A DNA stretch of 64,000 nucleotides from contig NZ_LMFY01000001.1 in the NCBI RefSeq assembly GCF_001426995.1, forward strand, positions 2,167,675-2,231,674. Reading direction: 5' to 3'. Position 1 is the stretch's first letter; every line of letters begins with the position of its first letter. The notes beneath the pieces are model-generated. The model saw nothing but the letters and a program-made list of their open reading frames with translations, was not told the origin of the DNA and made no database searches. The stretch comes from Microbacterium sp. Root553 (GTDB taxonomy: Bacteria > Actinomycetota > Actinomycetes > Actinomycetales > Microbacteriaceae). The position numbers and the translations under genes are program-made. Positions 25,399 to 33,825 of the stretch are shown here, one piece after another.

Positions 25399-25842
25399 AT
25401 GAGCTGGGCGGTACGGGCGTTCGAACGCGCCGACACGGAACCTGTGGTCGCCCTGTGGACGGAAGCCGGACTGACCCGGCCCTGGAACGATCCGCGACTC
25501 GACATCGAACGCAAGCTGCGGGTGCAACCGGAGCTGTTCCTCGTCGCCGAGGACACCTCGGGCGATGTCGGCGAGTCCGCCATCGTCGGCACGGTCATGG
25601 CGGGATATGACGGCCATCGGGGATGGATCTACTACCTGGCCAGCGCGGAGTCCCACCGTCACCGCGGCATCGCCCGGGCACTGGTGCACGAGGTCGAACG
25701 ACTGCTGGAGGAGATGGGCTGCCCGAAGGTCCAGCTCATGGTGCGAGAGGGCAACGACGGAGTCCTCGCCTTCTACGATGCTCTGGACTACGAGCGCTTC
25801 TCGGTCACGAACCTCGGCAAGCGGTTGATCGTCGACGGGTGA
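25399..25842 (+). CDS. GNAT-family acetyltransferase (YpeA-like)
   Basis: 147 residues. The acetyl-CoA motif is AESHRHRGIARALVHEVERLL (about 76-96), preceded by GWIYYLAV-type strand residues and followed by VQLMVREGNDGVLAFYDALDYE. The overall pattern resembles YpeA-type GNATs. The acceptor is unknown. Its stop codon lies inside a 14-bp tandem repeat, so its C-terminus could vary between strains. Confidence 0.85.
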   Translation: MSWAVRAFERADTEPVVALWTEAGLTRPWNDPRLDIERKLRVQPELFLVAEDTSGDVGESAIVGTVMAGYDGHRGWIYYLASAESHRHRGIARALVHEVERLLEEMGCPKVQLMVREGNDGVLAFYDALDYERFSVTNLGKRLIVDG

Positions 25843-25859
25843 TCGTCGACGGGTGATCG
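25826..25859 (+). repeat. 14-bp tandem repeat across the GNAT stop codon
   Basis: TGATCGTCGACGGG occurs twice (25826-25839, 25840-25853) followed by a third partial copy TGATCG. The first copy codes for the protein's last residues and the second supplies the stop. It looks like a recent slippage duplication. Confidence 0.75.
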
Positions 25860-25880
25860 GTCTGGGCTGAGGGGCGACTC

Positions 25881-25886
25881 TAGACT
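25881..25886 (+). promoter_or_regulatory. Leaderless-type -10 of dapF
   Basis: TAGACT ends 6 nt before the ATG, identical in sequence and spacing to the dapB and ilvD promoters. Confidence 0.6.
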
Positions 25887-25892
25887 GGACAC

Positions 25893-26765
25893 ATGGTCGC
25901 ATTCACCAAGGGACACGGCACCGGCAACGACTTCGTCATCATCGCCGATCCCGAGGGTACTCTCGAGCTCACCTCGGAGCAGGTGGCGGTCCTGTGCGAT
26001 CGACACTTCGGCATCGGCGCCGACGGCATCCTCCGCGTCGTGCGCTCCGCCGCGATCGACGAGGGCCGCGCGTCGTTGCTGGAGGAACCCGCCGCCGAAT
26101 GGTTCATGGACTACCGCAACGCGGACGGGTCCATCGCCGAGATGTGCGGCAACGGCATCCGGGTCTTCGCCCACTATCTCGTCCGCTCGGGGCTCGCGAC
26201 CATCGAGCCCGGATCGACGCTGCCCATCGGCACGCGGGCGGGGGTCCGCGACGTGACCCGCAGCGAGACCGGATACCAGGTCGACCTCGGGCTGTGGAAG
26301 CTCTCCGGCGACGACCCGCTCGTGACCGCGGAGGGGCTGTCGGTCACCCGGCCCGGACTCGGAATCGACGTCGGCAACCCGCACGTGGTCGTGGCCCTCG
26401 CCTCCGAGGACGAGCTGGCTTCACTCGAGCTGCACCGTGCACCGGCGCTCGACCCGATCCTGCCTGCCGGTGCGAATGTCGAGTTCGTCGTGCCGGGGGA
26501 GCCCCTCGTGCGCGACGGGATCGGCCATGTCACCATGCGGGTGTCCGAGCGGGGAGTAGGCGAGACGCTCAGCTGCGGCACCGGCGTCGCGGCCACCGCT
26601 CTCGCCGTCAGGCACTGGGCGGGGGAGAAAGCCCCCCACCATTGGCGGGTCGAGGTTCCGGGAGGCACGCTCGGCGTGCGGATGTTCCCGGCGGAGGACG
26701 GCGAGCACGTCGCTCTCTCCGGCCCCGCACAGCTCGTCTACAGCGGTGAGGTCGACTTGATCTGA
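25893..26765 (+). CDS. dapF: Diaminopimelate epimerase
   Basis: Converts LL- to meso-diaminopimelate for peptidoglycan and lysine. 290 residues with two mirrored domains. The catalytic cysteine pair is Cys85 ([10 protein letters not shown]) and Cys228 (LSCGTGVAA). The N-terminus ([14 protein letters not shown]) is typical. An insertion with [10 protein letters not shown] near the end falls within family variation. The following HAD gene starts one base into its stop codon. Confidence 0.95.
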   Translation: MVAFTKGHGTGNDFVIIADPEGTLELTSEQVAVLCDRHFGIGADGILRVVRSAAIDEGRASLLEEPAAEWFMDYRNADGSIAEMCGNGIRVFAHYLVRSGLATIEPGSTLPIGTRAGVRDVTRSETGYQVDLGLWKLSGDDPLVTAEGLSVTRPGLGIDVGNPHVVVALASEDELASLELHRAPALDPILPAGANVEFVVPGEPLVRDGIGHVTMRVSERGVGETLSCGTGVAATALAVRHWAGEKAPHHWRVEVPGGTLGVRMFPAEDGEHVALSGPAQLVYSGEVDLI

Positions 26766-27418
26766 TGCGGTCCTCGAGCCCGTTCGACCTCGTCATCTTC
26801 GACTGCGACGGCGTCCTCGTCGACAGTGAGAGGCTCTCGATCGAGGTGGATCGTCGGGTCCTGGCAGACCTCGGATGGGCGCTGTCGCACAGCGAGATCC
26901 TGCACCGGTTCGTCGGACGGTCGGCTGCCCACTTCCGTGCGGAGATCGAGCGCCACCTCGATACCTCGCTCTCCGAGGACTGGGAGGCCCCGTACCAGAG
27001 CTGGTACGAGGACACCTTCTCCCGCGAACTCACCGCCGTGCCCGGTGTGGAGTCGGCGCTGGATGAGATCCCGACTCGCACCTGCGTCGCGTCCAGCGGC
27101 TCCCACGCGAAGATCCGGCGCACGCTGGGCCTGACCGGGCTGCACTCCCGTTTCGCCGGACGGATCTTCAGTGCGGATGACGTCGTGGAGGGCAAACCCG
27201 CCCCCGACCTCTTCCTGCATGCGGCGGACAGCCTCGGAGTCGCTCCAGGACGCTGCGCAGTGGTGGAGGACAGCCGGTTCGGCGTGCAGGCCGCGCGGGC
27301 CGCGGGGATGCAGGTCTTCGGGTACTCCGGCGGTCTCACCCGGCCAGAGTGGCTCGAGCGCGAGGGTGCGACGGTGTTCTCGGACATGCGACGATTGCCC
27401 GCACTGCTGCGCGGGTGA
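26765..27418 (+). CDS. HAD-family phosphatase (beta-phosphoglucomutase-like)
   Basis: 217 residues. Nucleophile motif FDCDGVLVDSE (Asp13, Asp15), motif II VASSGS, Lys in GKPAPDLFL, and motif IV VVEDSRFGVQAA are all present, with a helical cap between about 20 and 85. The pattern is that of subfamily I phosphatases such as YfbT/Gph-type enzymes. The substrate is unknown. It is translationally coupled to dapF, though nothing ties it to lysine synthesis. Confidence 0.87.
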   Translation: MRSSSPFDLVIFDCDGVLVDSERLSIEVDRRVLADLGWALSHSEILHRFVGRSAAHFRAEIERHLDTSLSEDWEAPYQSWYEDTFSRELTAVPGVESALDEIPTRTCVASSGSHAKIRRTLGLTGLHSRFAGRIFSADDVVEGKPAPDLFLHAADSLGVAPGRCAVVEDSRFGVQAARAAGMQVFGYSGGLTRPEWLEREGATVFSDMRRLPALLRG

Positions 27419-27436
27419 ACATCCTCGAGCCCGGAC

Positions 27437-28078
27437 TCAGACGAGGGCGATGGGCTCGGTCGGGGGACTGCCGTGCTTGCGGACCTTGAGCACTCGATAG
27501 CCCTTGGAGGTCGTCGTGCGGTGGACGCTGTAACCGGGGCTGAACGTCGCGGCGATCCACCTCTGCAGCGAATCGGCGCCGAGGTTGCGCTGCACCACCA
27601 GCCACGCATCGCTGCGCTCGTCGAGGCGGGGTATCCACTTCTCCAGCAGTCCGTGCAGCTCGTTCTTGCCGACCCTGATCGGCGGATTCGACCGGATCGT
27701 CCGGAACGTCACGTCTGCGGGAACATCCTGCGGGAGCGAGGCGTTGACATTGGTGAGGCCGTGCGCCGCCGCGTTCCGACGAACGAGATCGAGTGCACGC
27801 TCGTTCACATCGACGGCCCACACCGTCGAGTGCGGAGCGGCGAGGGCCATCGAGAGCGTGATGGGACCCCATCCGCTTCCGAGGTCGAGAAGGTGACCTC
27901 CCGGCGGTACGGGAGGCATGTTCGCGAGTAGGACGGCAGTACCGGCATCCAGCCGATCCGGGCTGAAGACGCCACCGGCAGTGGTGACGGACAGCTCTCG
28001 GCCTGCGAGCGTCACGCGGATCGGACGCAGGTTCTCGGGGCTTGCCGGGGCCGCAGTGAAGTAATGGTCGGACCCCAT
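27437..28078 (-). CDS. Class I methyltransferase, RsmC/RlmG-like
   Basis: 213 residues. S-adenosylmethionine motif HLLDLGSGWGPITLSMAL (about 64-81), acidic AVDVNERAL, and the catalytic SNPPIRVGK. That N-P-P-[I/Y] signature is typical of enzymes that methylate exocyclic amino groups of rRNA guanine. It corresponds to the 'methyltransferase small' domain alone, half the size of E. coli RsmC. Divergent from hflX and convergent with the HAD gene. Confidence 0.85.
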   Translation of the reverse strand: MGSDHYFTAAPASPENLRPIRVTLAGRELSVTTAGGVFSPDRLDAGTAVLLANMPPVPPGGHLLDLGSGWGPITLSMALAAPHSTVWAVDVNERALDLVRRNAAAHGLTNVNASLPQDVPADVTFRTIRSNPPIRVGKNELHGLLEKWIPRLDERSDAWLVVQRNLGADSLQRWIAATFSPGYSVHRTTTSKGYRVLKVRKHGSPPTEPIALV

Positions 28079-28084
28079 ACCGTG

Positions 28085-28090
28085 AGCGTA
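28085..28090 (-). promoter_or_regulatory. Leaderless-type -10 of the methyltransferase gene
   Basis: Minus-strand TACGCT, 6 nt before the ATG. Confidence 0.5.
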
Positions 28091-28146
28091 GCGGACACCG
28101 CGGGCTAAGGTTAAGGACCGCAACGAAACCCAGAGATTAGGAACGG

Positions 28147-29655
28147 ATGACGGATACCACCTCACACTCCACCGGCGACGAAGCAGTCGATCGGGTACTC
28201 GCGAACGCGGAGAAGCGGACGGAGGCTCGAGTGTTCGGCGCCGCACAGGCGCTGCAGGACCGATCGACGGCGTCGCACGCGTCGTCGGACGGCGACCAGT
28301 GGGACTTGGAAGACCGCCACGCGCTGAGGCGCGTCGGCGGGCTCTCGACCGAGCTCGAAGACGTCACGGAGGTCGAGTACCGCCAGCTGCGGCTCGAGAA
28401 CGTCGTCCTGGTGGGCGTGTACCCTCAGGGCGCTCAGGAGGATGCCGAGAACTCGCTCCGCGAGCTCGCGGCTCTCGCAGAGACCGCCGGCGCCGTCGTG
28501 CTCGACGGCGTGCTGCAGCGTCGCCCACACCCCGACGCCGCCACCTACATCGGGCGTGGCAAGGCGCAGGAGCTCAAGGACATCGTCGCGGCCACCGGTG
28601 CCGACACGGTGATCGCCGACACGGAGCTCGCGCCCAGCCAGCGCCGCGCTCTGGAGGACGTCGTCAAGGTCAAGGTCATCGACCGCACCACTGTGATCCT
28701 CGACATCTTCAGCCAGCACGCGAAGAGTCGCGAAGGCAAGGCGCAGGTCGAACTCGCGCAGCTCGAGTACCTGCTGCCGCGTCTGCGCGGCTGGGGTGAC
28801 TCCATGAGCCGTCAGGCCGGTGGCCAGGTCGGCGCCGGCGGAGCCGGTATGGGATCCCGTGGACCGGGTGAGACGAAGATCGAGCTCGACCGCCGTCGCA
28901 TCCGCACGAAGATGGCGTTGCTGCGCAAGCAGATCCGCGATTTCGGTCCCGCTCGCGAAGCGAAGCGCGCGGAGCGCAAACGCAACACGATCCCGTCCGT
29001 CGCGATCGCCGGATACACGAACGCCGGCAAGTCGAGCCTGCTGAACGCTCTGACGAGCGCCGGCGTACTGGTGGAGAACGCGCTGTTCGCGACGCTGGAT
29101 GCGACGGTGCGCCGTTCCGAGACCTCGGACGGCCGCGTCTACACCCTCACCGACACGGTCGGATTCGTCCGGAACCTTCCCCACCAGCTCGTCGAGGCCT
29201 TCCGCTCCACCCTCGAGGAGGTCGGCGACGCCGACGTCGTGCTGCACGTCGTCGACGGTTCCCACCCCGACCCGGCGGGCCAGCTGCAGACGGTCCGCGA
29301 TGTGATGGGCGACGTCGGCGTGCGCGACATGCCCGAGCTCGTGGTCTTCAACAAGGCCGACCTCATCGACGACGACGACCGTCTGGTGCTGCAGGGCCTC
29401 GAGCCCACGGCGCACTTCGTCTCGTCGCGGTCGGGCGAAGGCGTCGAGGAGCTGCGTGCCGCGATCGAAGAAGCGCTGCCGAAGCCCGCGGTCGAGGTGC
29501 ACGCGGTCGTCCCGTACGACCGAGGCGACCTCGTCGCGGCGATCCACGAGACGGGGATGCTGCTGTCGGTCGAGCACAGCGAGGACGGCACGGTCGTCCA
29601 TGCGCGGGTGTCGGAGCGGCTCGCCGCCGACCTGGCTCCGTTCGCCGCAGCCTGA
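28147..29655 (+). CDS. hflX: Ribosome-associated GTPase HflX
   Basis: Splits stalled or heat-damaged ribosomes in a nucleotide-dependent way. 502 residues: N-terminal nucleotide-binding region with DGVLQRRPHPDAATYIGRGK, a helical linker with the Gly-rich GGQVGAGGAGMGSRGPGETK, then the G domain with the P-loop GYTNAGKSS starting at residue 289, DTVGFVRNLP and FNKADL. The N-terminal 60 residues are an extension seen in actinobacteria. TTAGGAACGG precedes the ATG; TAAGGT at 28106-28111 is a possible -10. Confidence 0.95.
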   Translation: MTDTTSHSTGDEAVDRVLANAEKRTEARVFGAAQALQDRSTASHASSDGDQWDLEDRHALRRVGGLSTELEDVTEVEYRQLRLENVVLVGVYPQGAQEDAENSLRELAALAETAGAVVLDGVLQRRPHPDAATYIGRGKAQELKDIVAATGADTVIADTELAPSQRRALEDVVKVKVIDRTTVILDIFSQHAKSREGKAQVELAQLEYLLPRLRGWGDSMSRQAGGQVGAGGAGMGSRGPGETKIELDRRRIRTKMALLRKQIRDFGPAREAKRAERKRNTIPSVAIAGYTNAGKSSLLNALTSAGVLVENALFATLDATVRRSETSDGRVYTLTDTVGFVRNLPHQLVEAFRSTLEEVGDADVVLHVVDGSHPDPAGQLQTVRDVMGDVGVRDMPELVVFNKADLIDDDDRLVLQGLEPTAHFVSSRSGEGVEELRAAIEEALPKPAVEVHAVVPYDRGDLVAAIHETGMLLSVEHSEDGTVVHARVSERLAADLAPFAAA

Positions 29656-29661
29656 CGTCGT

Positions 29662-29690
29662 CCGCCCGGGGCCGAGCCCCGGACGGGCGG
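29662..29690. terminator. Bidirectional terminator between hflX and the SIMPL gene
   Basis: Outer arms CCGCCC / GGGCGG, inner arms GGGGC / GCCCC around CGA, with a 4-nt bulge on one side. It occupies the 36-bp gap between two convergent stops. Confidence 0.55.
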
Positions 29691-29691
29691 C

Positions 29692-30360
29692 TCAGCGGGC
29701 GATGAACCGCGCCTCGACGGTCGCCGTGATGACGATCTCATCGGGCTCGTAGGACATCGACGCGCCGGTCATATCGCCCGATTCCTGAACCATGCCACGG
29801 AATTTCGCCATACCCGCGGCGGGATGTGCGGCGGTGGGCGTGATCAGCCCGACATCCGCGATCTCGACGGGCTCGACGTCGTGGAGTCCGAGTGCGGTCG
29901 CATATGCGCGGGCCCTGGCCACGGCCACCCCGACCGCCTCGGAGGCGACCTCGCTCTCCAGCCGGGCGTTCGTCTCGGGAGTGAGGTGCCAGTTCACCCA
30001 CCCGACCTCGACGCCGTCCCATGGCGACACGTCCGAGACCCAGAGGGAGAGTTCGGATGCCTCGGTGAAGGTCGCCGTCAGATCGATGCTCGCGTAGTGC
30101 ACCGGAGCGAGCCTCGTGCCCTCGTTGTTCCATGGACGCTCGGCGCGCACGGACAGGCGCGTGCTCGTCCAGTCGACGACGGCGCCGGACTCCTTGCGCG
30201 CCGTGATGCTGTCGCGGACCGGCTCGGTGAGGCGCATCGCATGCTCGACGACGGAGGCGCGCTCCGGGCCCTCGGCGCGCACACTGACGCGGATCGTGGC
30301 GCGCTCGGGGGCGACTCGGATCTCGTGTTCGCCGCGGACGGTGACGGTGACTTCACTCAT
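29692..30360 (-). CDS. SIMPL-domain (DUF541) protein
   Basis: 222 residues with the family's start TVRGEHEIRVAPERATIRVSV, central WTSTRLSVRAERPW and the C-terminal AVARARAYATALGL. SIMPL proteins form ring assemblies and are often periplasmic; this one has no signal peptide and is probably cytoplasmic. The function is unknown. A leaderless-type -10 precedes the ATG. Confidence 0.82.
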   Translation of the reverse strand: MSEVTVTVRGEHEIRVAPERATIRVSVRAEGPERASVVEHAMRLTEPVRDSITARKESGAVVDWTSTRLSVRAERPWNNEGTRLAPVHYASIDLTATFTEASELSLWVSDVSPWDGVEVGWVNWHLTPETNARLESEVASEAVGVAVARARAYATALGLHDVEPVEIADVGLITPTAAHPAAGMAKFRGMVQESGDMTGASMSYEPDEIVITATVEARFIAR

Positions 30361-30366
30361 GGGGCG

Positions 30367-30372
30367 ACTCTA
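30367..30372 (-). promoter_or_regulatory. Leaderless-type -10 of the SIMPL gene
   Basis: Minus-strand TAGAGT, 6 nt before the ATG. Confidence 0.5.
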
Positions 30373-30431
30373 CGCCAGCGCTTCGTCGGCGAGTGGAATG
30401 GCGGAGCGCCGTCGGACGTTGTAGTCTGTGA

Positions 30432-30456
30432 TGCTCGGGCACTTCGGTTCCGAGCA
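30432..30456 (+). promoter_or_regulatory. Hairpin in the ssrA leader region
   Basis: TGCTCGG and CCGAGCA enclose an 11-nt loop, 47 bp before mature tmRNA. TAGTCT at 30422-30427 may be a -10. A second hairpin, TCCTTC-GAGA-GAAGGA (30484-30499), lies next to the mature 5' end and may be a processing site. Confidence 0.4.
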
Positions 30457-30503
30457 GGTAATTCCACAGTGTGACAGCGGCTCCTTCGAGAGAAGGAACA
30501 CGG

Positions 30504-30871
30504 GGCTGATCGGTTTCGACAGCGCCTGTTAATCCACGAGAAGCGGGCCGAGGATGCAGAGTTATCTCGTAAACGCTCTCTGCAAAAAAATAGTTGCCGA
30601 AACCAAGCGCAACGACTTCGCCCTCGCTGCATAAGCGAGCCCGATAGTCCGTCAGGCCGTATGTGATTCCGATACGGATCCTGGCGTCATCTAGGAATCT
30701 TGCTGCGTGATGGCGTCTGGACGTCACGTGGGACTCTTCCCAGGCTGGGCTTGTCGACTTAGGTGTCTGTGACAAAGGTCGGAGCCGAGTAGAACGTCTG
30801 CACAGACTGCGCCCGGAGAAGACGTGGAGTCTCAGCGTTGGACGGGGGTTCGATTCCCCCCAGCTCCACCA
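30504..30871 (+). ncRNA. ssrA: Transfer-messenger RNA (tmRNA)
   Basis: Rescues ribosomes stalled on broken mRNAs and tags the nascent peptide for proteolysis. The tRNA-like ends are intact: 5' GGGGCTGATCGGTTTCGACAG pairs with a 3' end carrying the T-arm GGGGGTTCGATTCCCCC and an encoded CCA (30869-30871). The tag frame reads GCC at 30596 to the TAA at 30632-30634 and gives AETKRNDFALAA after the charged alanine. The ALAA end is the expected protease signal. An A7 stretch precedes the resume codon. About 368 nt, one-piece form. Confidence 0.97.
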
Positions 30872-30891
30872 GGTCGCTGTCACAAGCAAAG

Positions 30892-30932
30892 AGGCCCGCC
30901 TCCCCAGCAACCACTGGGGAGGCGGGCCTTTT
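30892..30932 (+). terminator. Rho-independent terminator of ssrA
   Basis: 16-bp perfect stem beginning AGGCCCGCC, 6-nt loop, followed by TTTT. It starts 21 nt after the mature 3' end. Confidence 0.9.
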
Positions 30933-30984
30933 CGATGTCCACGAAGGCATCGCGGCGGGCGTGCGGCCGGATCAGGCTCGCGGG

Positions 30985-31839
30985 TCAGGTTCCAGGCGGA
31001 TCCTCGATACCGCGGCGCGCGTGTTCGACCGCCGCCTCCGCATCCTCCACGGAGCGCGCTCGCGCCGCCTGCTCCGCATCCGCCTCCTCGAGCGCGGCTC
31101 GGGCTCGCGTCGCATCGCGGCGGATGGAGACGAGCTCTGCCTCGAGTTCGCGCTCCCGGCGATCCAGTTCCTCGACGCGCAGAGACGCGGCGCGCAGGCT
31201 GCGGTCCGCCGATGCCGCGTCGCGCACCGCTCGCTCCCTGCTCTGTTCGGCGGCACGCAGGGCGCGTTCGGCCTCCCGCCGTTCGCGGCGTGCCTTCACC
31301 TCATCGCGCGGTGCGGCAGCGGTATCCGGCAGCTCCGGAGCGCCACCGCCGACGAGGGCGTCCGCGCCCTCGTCGAAGACGCCCGAGGGTTCCAGCTCAC
31401 GAAGCAGCCGGCCCGAGGCGACCGCGACGGCGGCCACAGGATCGAAGAACGCGGCCGTGATCGTCTGGTGCACCGCCTCACGGGTCGAGGCTGTGACACG
31501 CTCTCCTCGCGTCTCGGCGAGCTCCGCCGCAGCCGCGGCGAGCCGGTTGGTCAACGCTCGTCGGTCGCGACCCAGCTGCGCGAGCGCGCGGGCGTCCAGG
31601 TCCTCCTGAGCCTCCCGCAGCTCGTCGGCGAGGTGCAGCGCCTCCTTCAGCTGGGAGGCACGCTCCTGCGCGAACACGTTGACGATCCACGCGGCGACCG
31701 AGGGCTTCTTCAGTGCGCGGATCTCGGCGGCGAGTGTCGAGTCAGACGTGTCTGCGGCGCGGTCATTGCGTGCGGCGATGAACTCTGCGAGCGGAGTGAC
31801 GTAGAGCTCTCTCGCGATGTCCGACAACCCAGAGGCCAT
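30985..31839 (-). CDS. Ala/Arg-rich coiled-coil protein of unknown function
   Basis: 284 residues. The N-terminal third (LYVTPLAEFIAARNDRAA, LKKPSVAAWIVNVFAQE) looks conserved among actinobacterial hypothetical proteins. Residues about 165-275 form a long heptad-rich, highly charged helix (RRERREAERALRAAEQSRER onward), probably a coiled coil. No catalytic motif or membrane segment. The ATG follows a TATCGT hexamer by 7 nt. It sits between ssrA and a divergent small gene; context does not suggest a role. Confidence 0.75.
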   Translation of the reverse strand: MASGLSDIARELYVTPLAEFIAARNDRAADTSDSTLAAEIRALKKPSVAAWIVNVFAQERASQLKEALHLADELREAQEDLDARALAQLGRDRRALTNRLAAAAAELAETRGERVTASTREAVHQTITAAFFDPVAAVAVASGRLLRELEPSGVFDEGADALVGGGAPELPDTAAAPRDEVKARRERREAERALRAAEQSRERAVRDAASADRSLRAASLRVEELDRRERELEAELVSIRRDATRARAALEEADAEQAARARSVEDAEAAVEHARRGIEDPPGT

Positions 31840-31846
31840 GCGAGCG

Positions 31847-31852
31847 ACGATA
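31847..31852 (-). promoter_or_regulatory. Leaderless-type -10 of the coiled-coil gene
   Basis: Minus-strand TATCGT, 7 nt before the ATG. Confidence 0.45.
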
Positions 31853-31912
31853 CACCGGACCTGCGGCGGGAACGTGGCGGTCGCAACCGTCCTCGGAGCC
31901 GCGACCAGTCAG

Positions 31913-31918
31913 TACTCT
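31913..31918 (+). promoter_or_regulatory. Leaderless-type -10 of the gene at 31925
   Basis: TACTCT ends 6 nt before the ATG; GGGGGA lies between. Confidence 0.5.
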
Positions 31919-31924
31919 GGGGGA

Positions 31925-32239
31925 ATGGCCACGCTGTTCTACGGTGCGTCCGATGTCCCGATCCACATCGAGGACCGGGCGCTCGCGCACTTGAAGATCG
32001 TCATCGCGACGAAGCTGCGCCGGCAGGAGAGTTTCACGCTCTCGTGGCGGCATCCCGATGGCGATGCCGGCGGACGCTCCACCATCTGGATCCACCCGTC
32101 GATCCCGCTCCGGTTCACCTTCGACGACCCCGAACAGCCGGAACTCAACCCGCAGTGGGTCGACGACCTCATGCAGTCGGTCAACTCCACCGGCGGGATC
32201 ATGCTGCTCGACGAGGTGCTGGACACGTCACAGAGGTGA
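31925..32239 (+). CDS. Small conserved Microbacteriaceae-type protein (DUF7882-like)
   Basis: 104 residues, soluble. It begins MATLFYGASDVPIHIEDRAL, with KIVIATKLRRQESF, WIHPSIPLRFTF and SVNSTGGIMLLDE. Proteins of this pattern in Microbacteriaceae are sometimes labelled 'ATP-dependent DNA ligase', but the ligase KxDG motif is absent and the size is wrong, so that name is not supported. I believe it is the DUF7882 type, from memory. The ATG at 31925 is chosen over an upstream frame start because of the adjacent -10. Confidence 0.7.
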   Translation: MATLFYGASDVPIHIEDRALAHLKIVIATKLRRQESFTLSWRHPDGDAGGRSTIWIHPSIPLRFTFDDPEQPELNPQWVDDLMQSVNSTGGIMLLDEVLDTSQR

Positions 32240-32296
32240 CGACGGTGCGCAGGCCGTTCTCGCCGATCGCACCGTCGATCCGGATGGGCGTCGCGG

Positions 32297-32866
32297 TCAG
32301 CCGGCCCACTCGATGAGGATGAGGCTCTGCCGGGTGTCCGCGAACTTCACCCATCCGTCACCGAAGAGATACGTCATGCCGTAACCCTCCGTGTCCGTAC
32401 CCATCGAGTACTGCGGGTTCTCGGTGATGTAGATGCCGTCATCCCCGTCCTCGCGGGTCCAGCCGGCGGCCAGCAGCGACGATTGCGCCTCGGTCGCGTC
32501 CTCCGCCGAGATGGGCGACCATCCGTAGAGCTGGCCGTGGTCGGAGGCGACGGTGTAGTCCGCCCAGAAGCACAGCAGACCGTCGGGCAGGGGCACTCCG
32601 CCGACCACGAACTCCTTCTCCTGGAACGTCCATCCCGCGTCGGTGAGCAACTTCACGGTGCCGGCGGAGACGATCGTGTCACACGTCGGAGCGGTCGGTG
32701 TCGCAGGCGGCGGCGTCGGGCTCGGCTCCGTGCTCGCCTCGGCGGACGGCGCCGGCGACGGCGACGCCGGGGTGGCGGCGGCATCCGGAGCGCCGGCGCA
32801 CGCCGCGAGCACGACGGCCAGTGTCAGAGCGCCCAGGGCGGCCGAGATCTTGCGGTTCTTCATCAT
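32297..32866 (-). CDS. Putative lipoprotein of unknown function
   Basis: 189 residues. A signal peptide with lipobox VVLAACAG puts the lipid-modified Cys at residue 23. A Pro/Ser/Thr/Ala-rich spacer (about 25-62) follows, then a globular domain with a pair of cysteines (PTCDTIV and LLCFWADY), which may be disulphide-bonded. It should be anchored on the outer face of the membrane. It starts 9 bp after the hisN stop, with a GAAGAAAG ribosome site, so it is probably the second gene of that operon. Confidence 0.8.
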   Translation of the reverse strand: MMKNRKISAALGALTLAVVLAACAGAPDAAATPASPSPAPSAEASTEPSPTPPPATPTAPTCDTIVSAGTVKLLTDAGWTFQEKEFVVGGVPLPDGLLCFWADYTVASDHGQLYGWSPISAEDATEAQSSLLAAGWTREDGDDGIYITENPQYSMGTDTEGYGMTYLFGDGWVKFADTRQSLILIEWAG

Positions 32867-32875
32867 GCGCTTTCT

Positions 32876-33679
32876 TCAGTCGTGCAGGAGCTCGAGGAAG
32901 GCATCGTGAAGGATGCCGTTGGTGGCGAGTGTCGACAGGTCGGAGATCGTCTCGGTGCCGTCGAATCCGGTCATCCGTCCGCCGGCTTCGCGCACGATCG
33001 GCACGGCCGCGGCGACGTCGTACTCCTTGACGCCGAACTCGGCGACCATGTCGATACGACCCTCAGCCAGCAGCATGTAGGCGTAGATGTCCCCGTAGGC
33101 GCGGTCGCGCCAGACGCGGTCGGCGAGCGTCAGCAGCTGGTCGAGGTGCCCCGACTGCGCCCACTGGGTGATGCTCTGGAAGCTCACGCTGGCGTCATCG
33201 AGAGACGACACGGCGGAGGTGCGGATGCGGCGCGGCTCGGCGTCCGTCGCCGTCCAGGCCCCGGCGCCCGCAGAGGCCCACCAGCGGCGCCCCAGGGCGG
33301 GCATGCTGACGACACCGACCTGCGGCACGCCGTCGACGGCCAGCGCGATCATGGTGCCCCACAGCGGCACGCCGCGCAGGAAGTTCGCGGTGCCGTCGAT
33401 CGGATCGATGATCCATTGGCGGTGCGTGCTGCCCTCCGCACCGAACTCCTCGCCGAAGATCCCGTCGTCGGGTCGCTCGGTCGCGAGGATCGCGCGGATG
33501 GCGCGTTCGGTCGCGAGGTCGGCGTCGGTGACATGGGAGCGGTCGGCCTTGGTCGACACCTTGAGGTCGGGGCTGTCGAACCGGGGAAGCGACTGCGCAT
33601 CGGCGGCGTCGGCGAGGCGGAGCGCGAGGGCGAGATCGAGGTCGAGGGAACGGCGGTCGGCGCTGGGGGAGGCAGTCAC
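32876..33679 (-). CDS. hisN: Inositol-monophosphatase-family phosphatase, probably histidinol-phosphatase
   Basis: 267 residues with the metal-binding motifs of the family: EEFGAE, WIIDPIDGTANFLRG (about 90-104) and EYDVAAAVPIVREAGG. Sequence pattern and size match the actinobacterial HisN type, which removes phosphate from histidinol phosphate. Plain inositol monophosphatase is the alternative. The GTG start is set by a TATCCT hexamer 6 nt upstream (leaderless type); no better ribosome site exists further up. The lipoprotein gene follows at once. Confidence 0.82.
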   Translation of the reverse strand: MTASPSADRRSLDLDLALALRLADAADAQSLPRFDSPDLKVSTKADRSHVTDADLATERAIRAILATERPDDGIFGEEFGAEGSTHRQWIIDPIDGTANFLRGVPLWGTMIALAVDGVPQVGVVSMPALGRRWWASAGAGAWTATDAEPRRIRTSAVSSLDDASVSFQSITQWAQSGHLDQLLTLADRVWRDRAYGDIYAYMLLAEGRIDMVAEFGVKEYDVAAAVPIVREAGGRMTGFDGTETISDLSTLATNGILHDAFLELLHD

Positions 33680-33685
33680 CCGTCC

Positions 33686-33691
33686 AGGATA
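33686..33691 (-). promoter_or_regulatory. Leaderless-type -10 of hisN
   Basis: Minus-strand TATCCT, 6 nt before the GTG start. This decides the start codon. Confidence 0.5.
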
Positions 33692-33825
33692 GTCGCCCGA
33701 CCCTTCGCGACCGCGAGCCCTTCGACACGCTGCGACACGCGCGGCGGACCCGGAGGAGGAGGCTCGATTTCGCACCGCGACCGTCGGCTGGTAATGTAAT
33801 TCCTCGGCCGGGGAAACCGGGCCAC

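Noticed and set aside
30759..30950. Short frames across the tmRNA and its terminator
   Set aside because: They overlap a confidently recognised structural RNA.
31817..31924. An upstream extension of the gene at 31925
   Set aside because: It would overlap the divergent gene and its promoter, and a -10 hexamer sits just before the later ATG.
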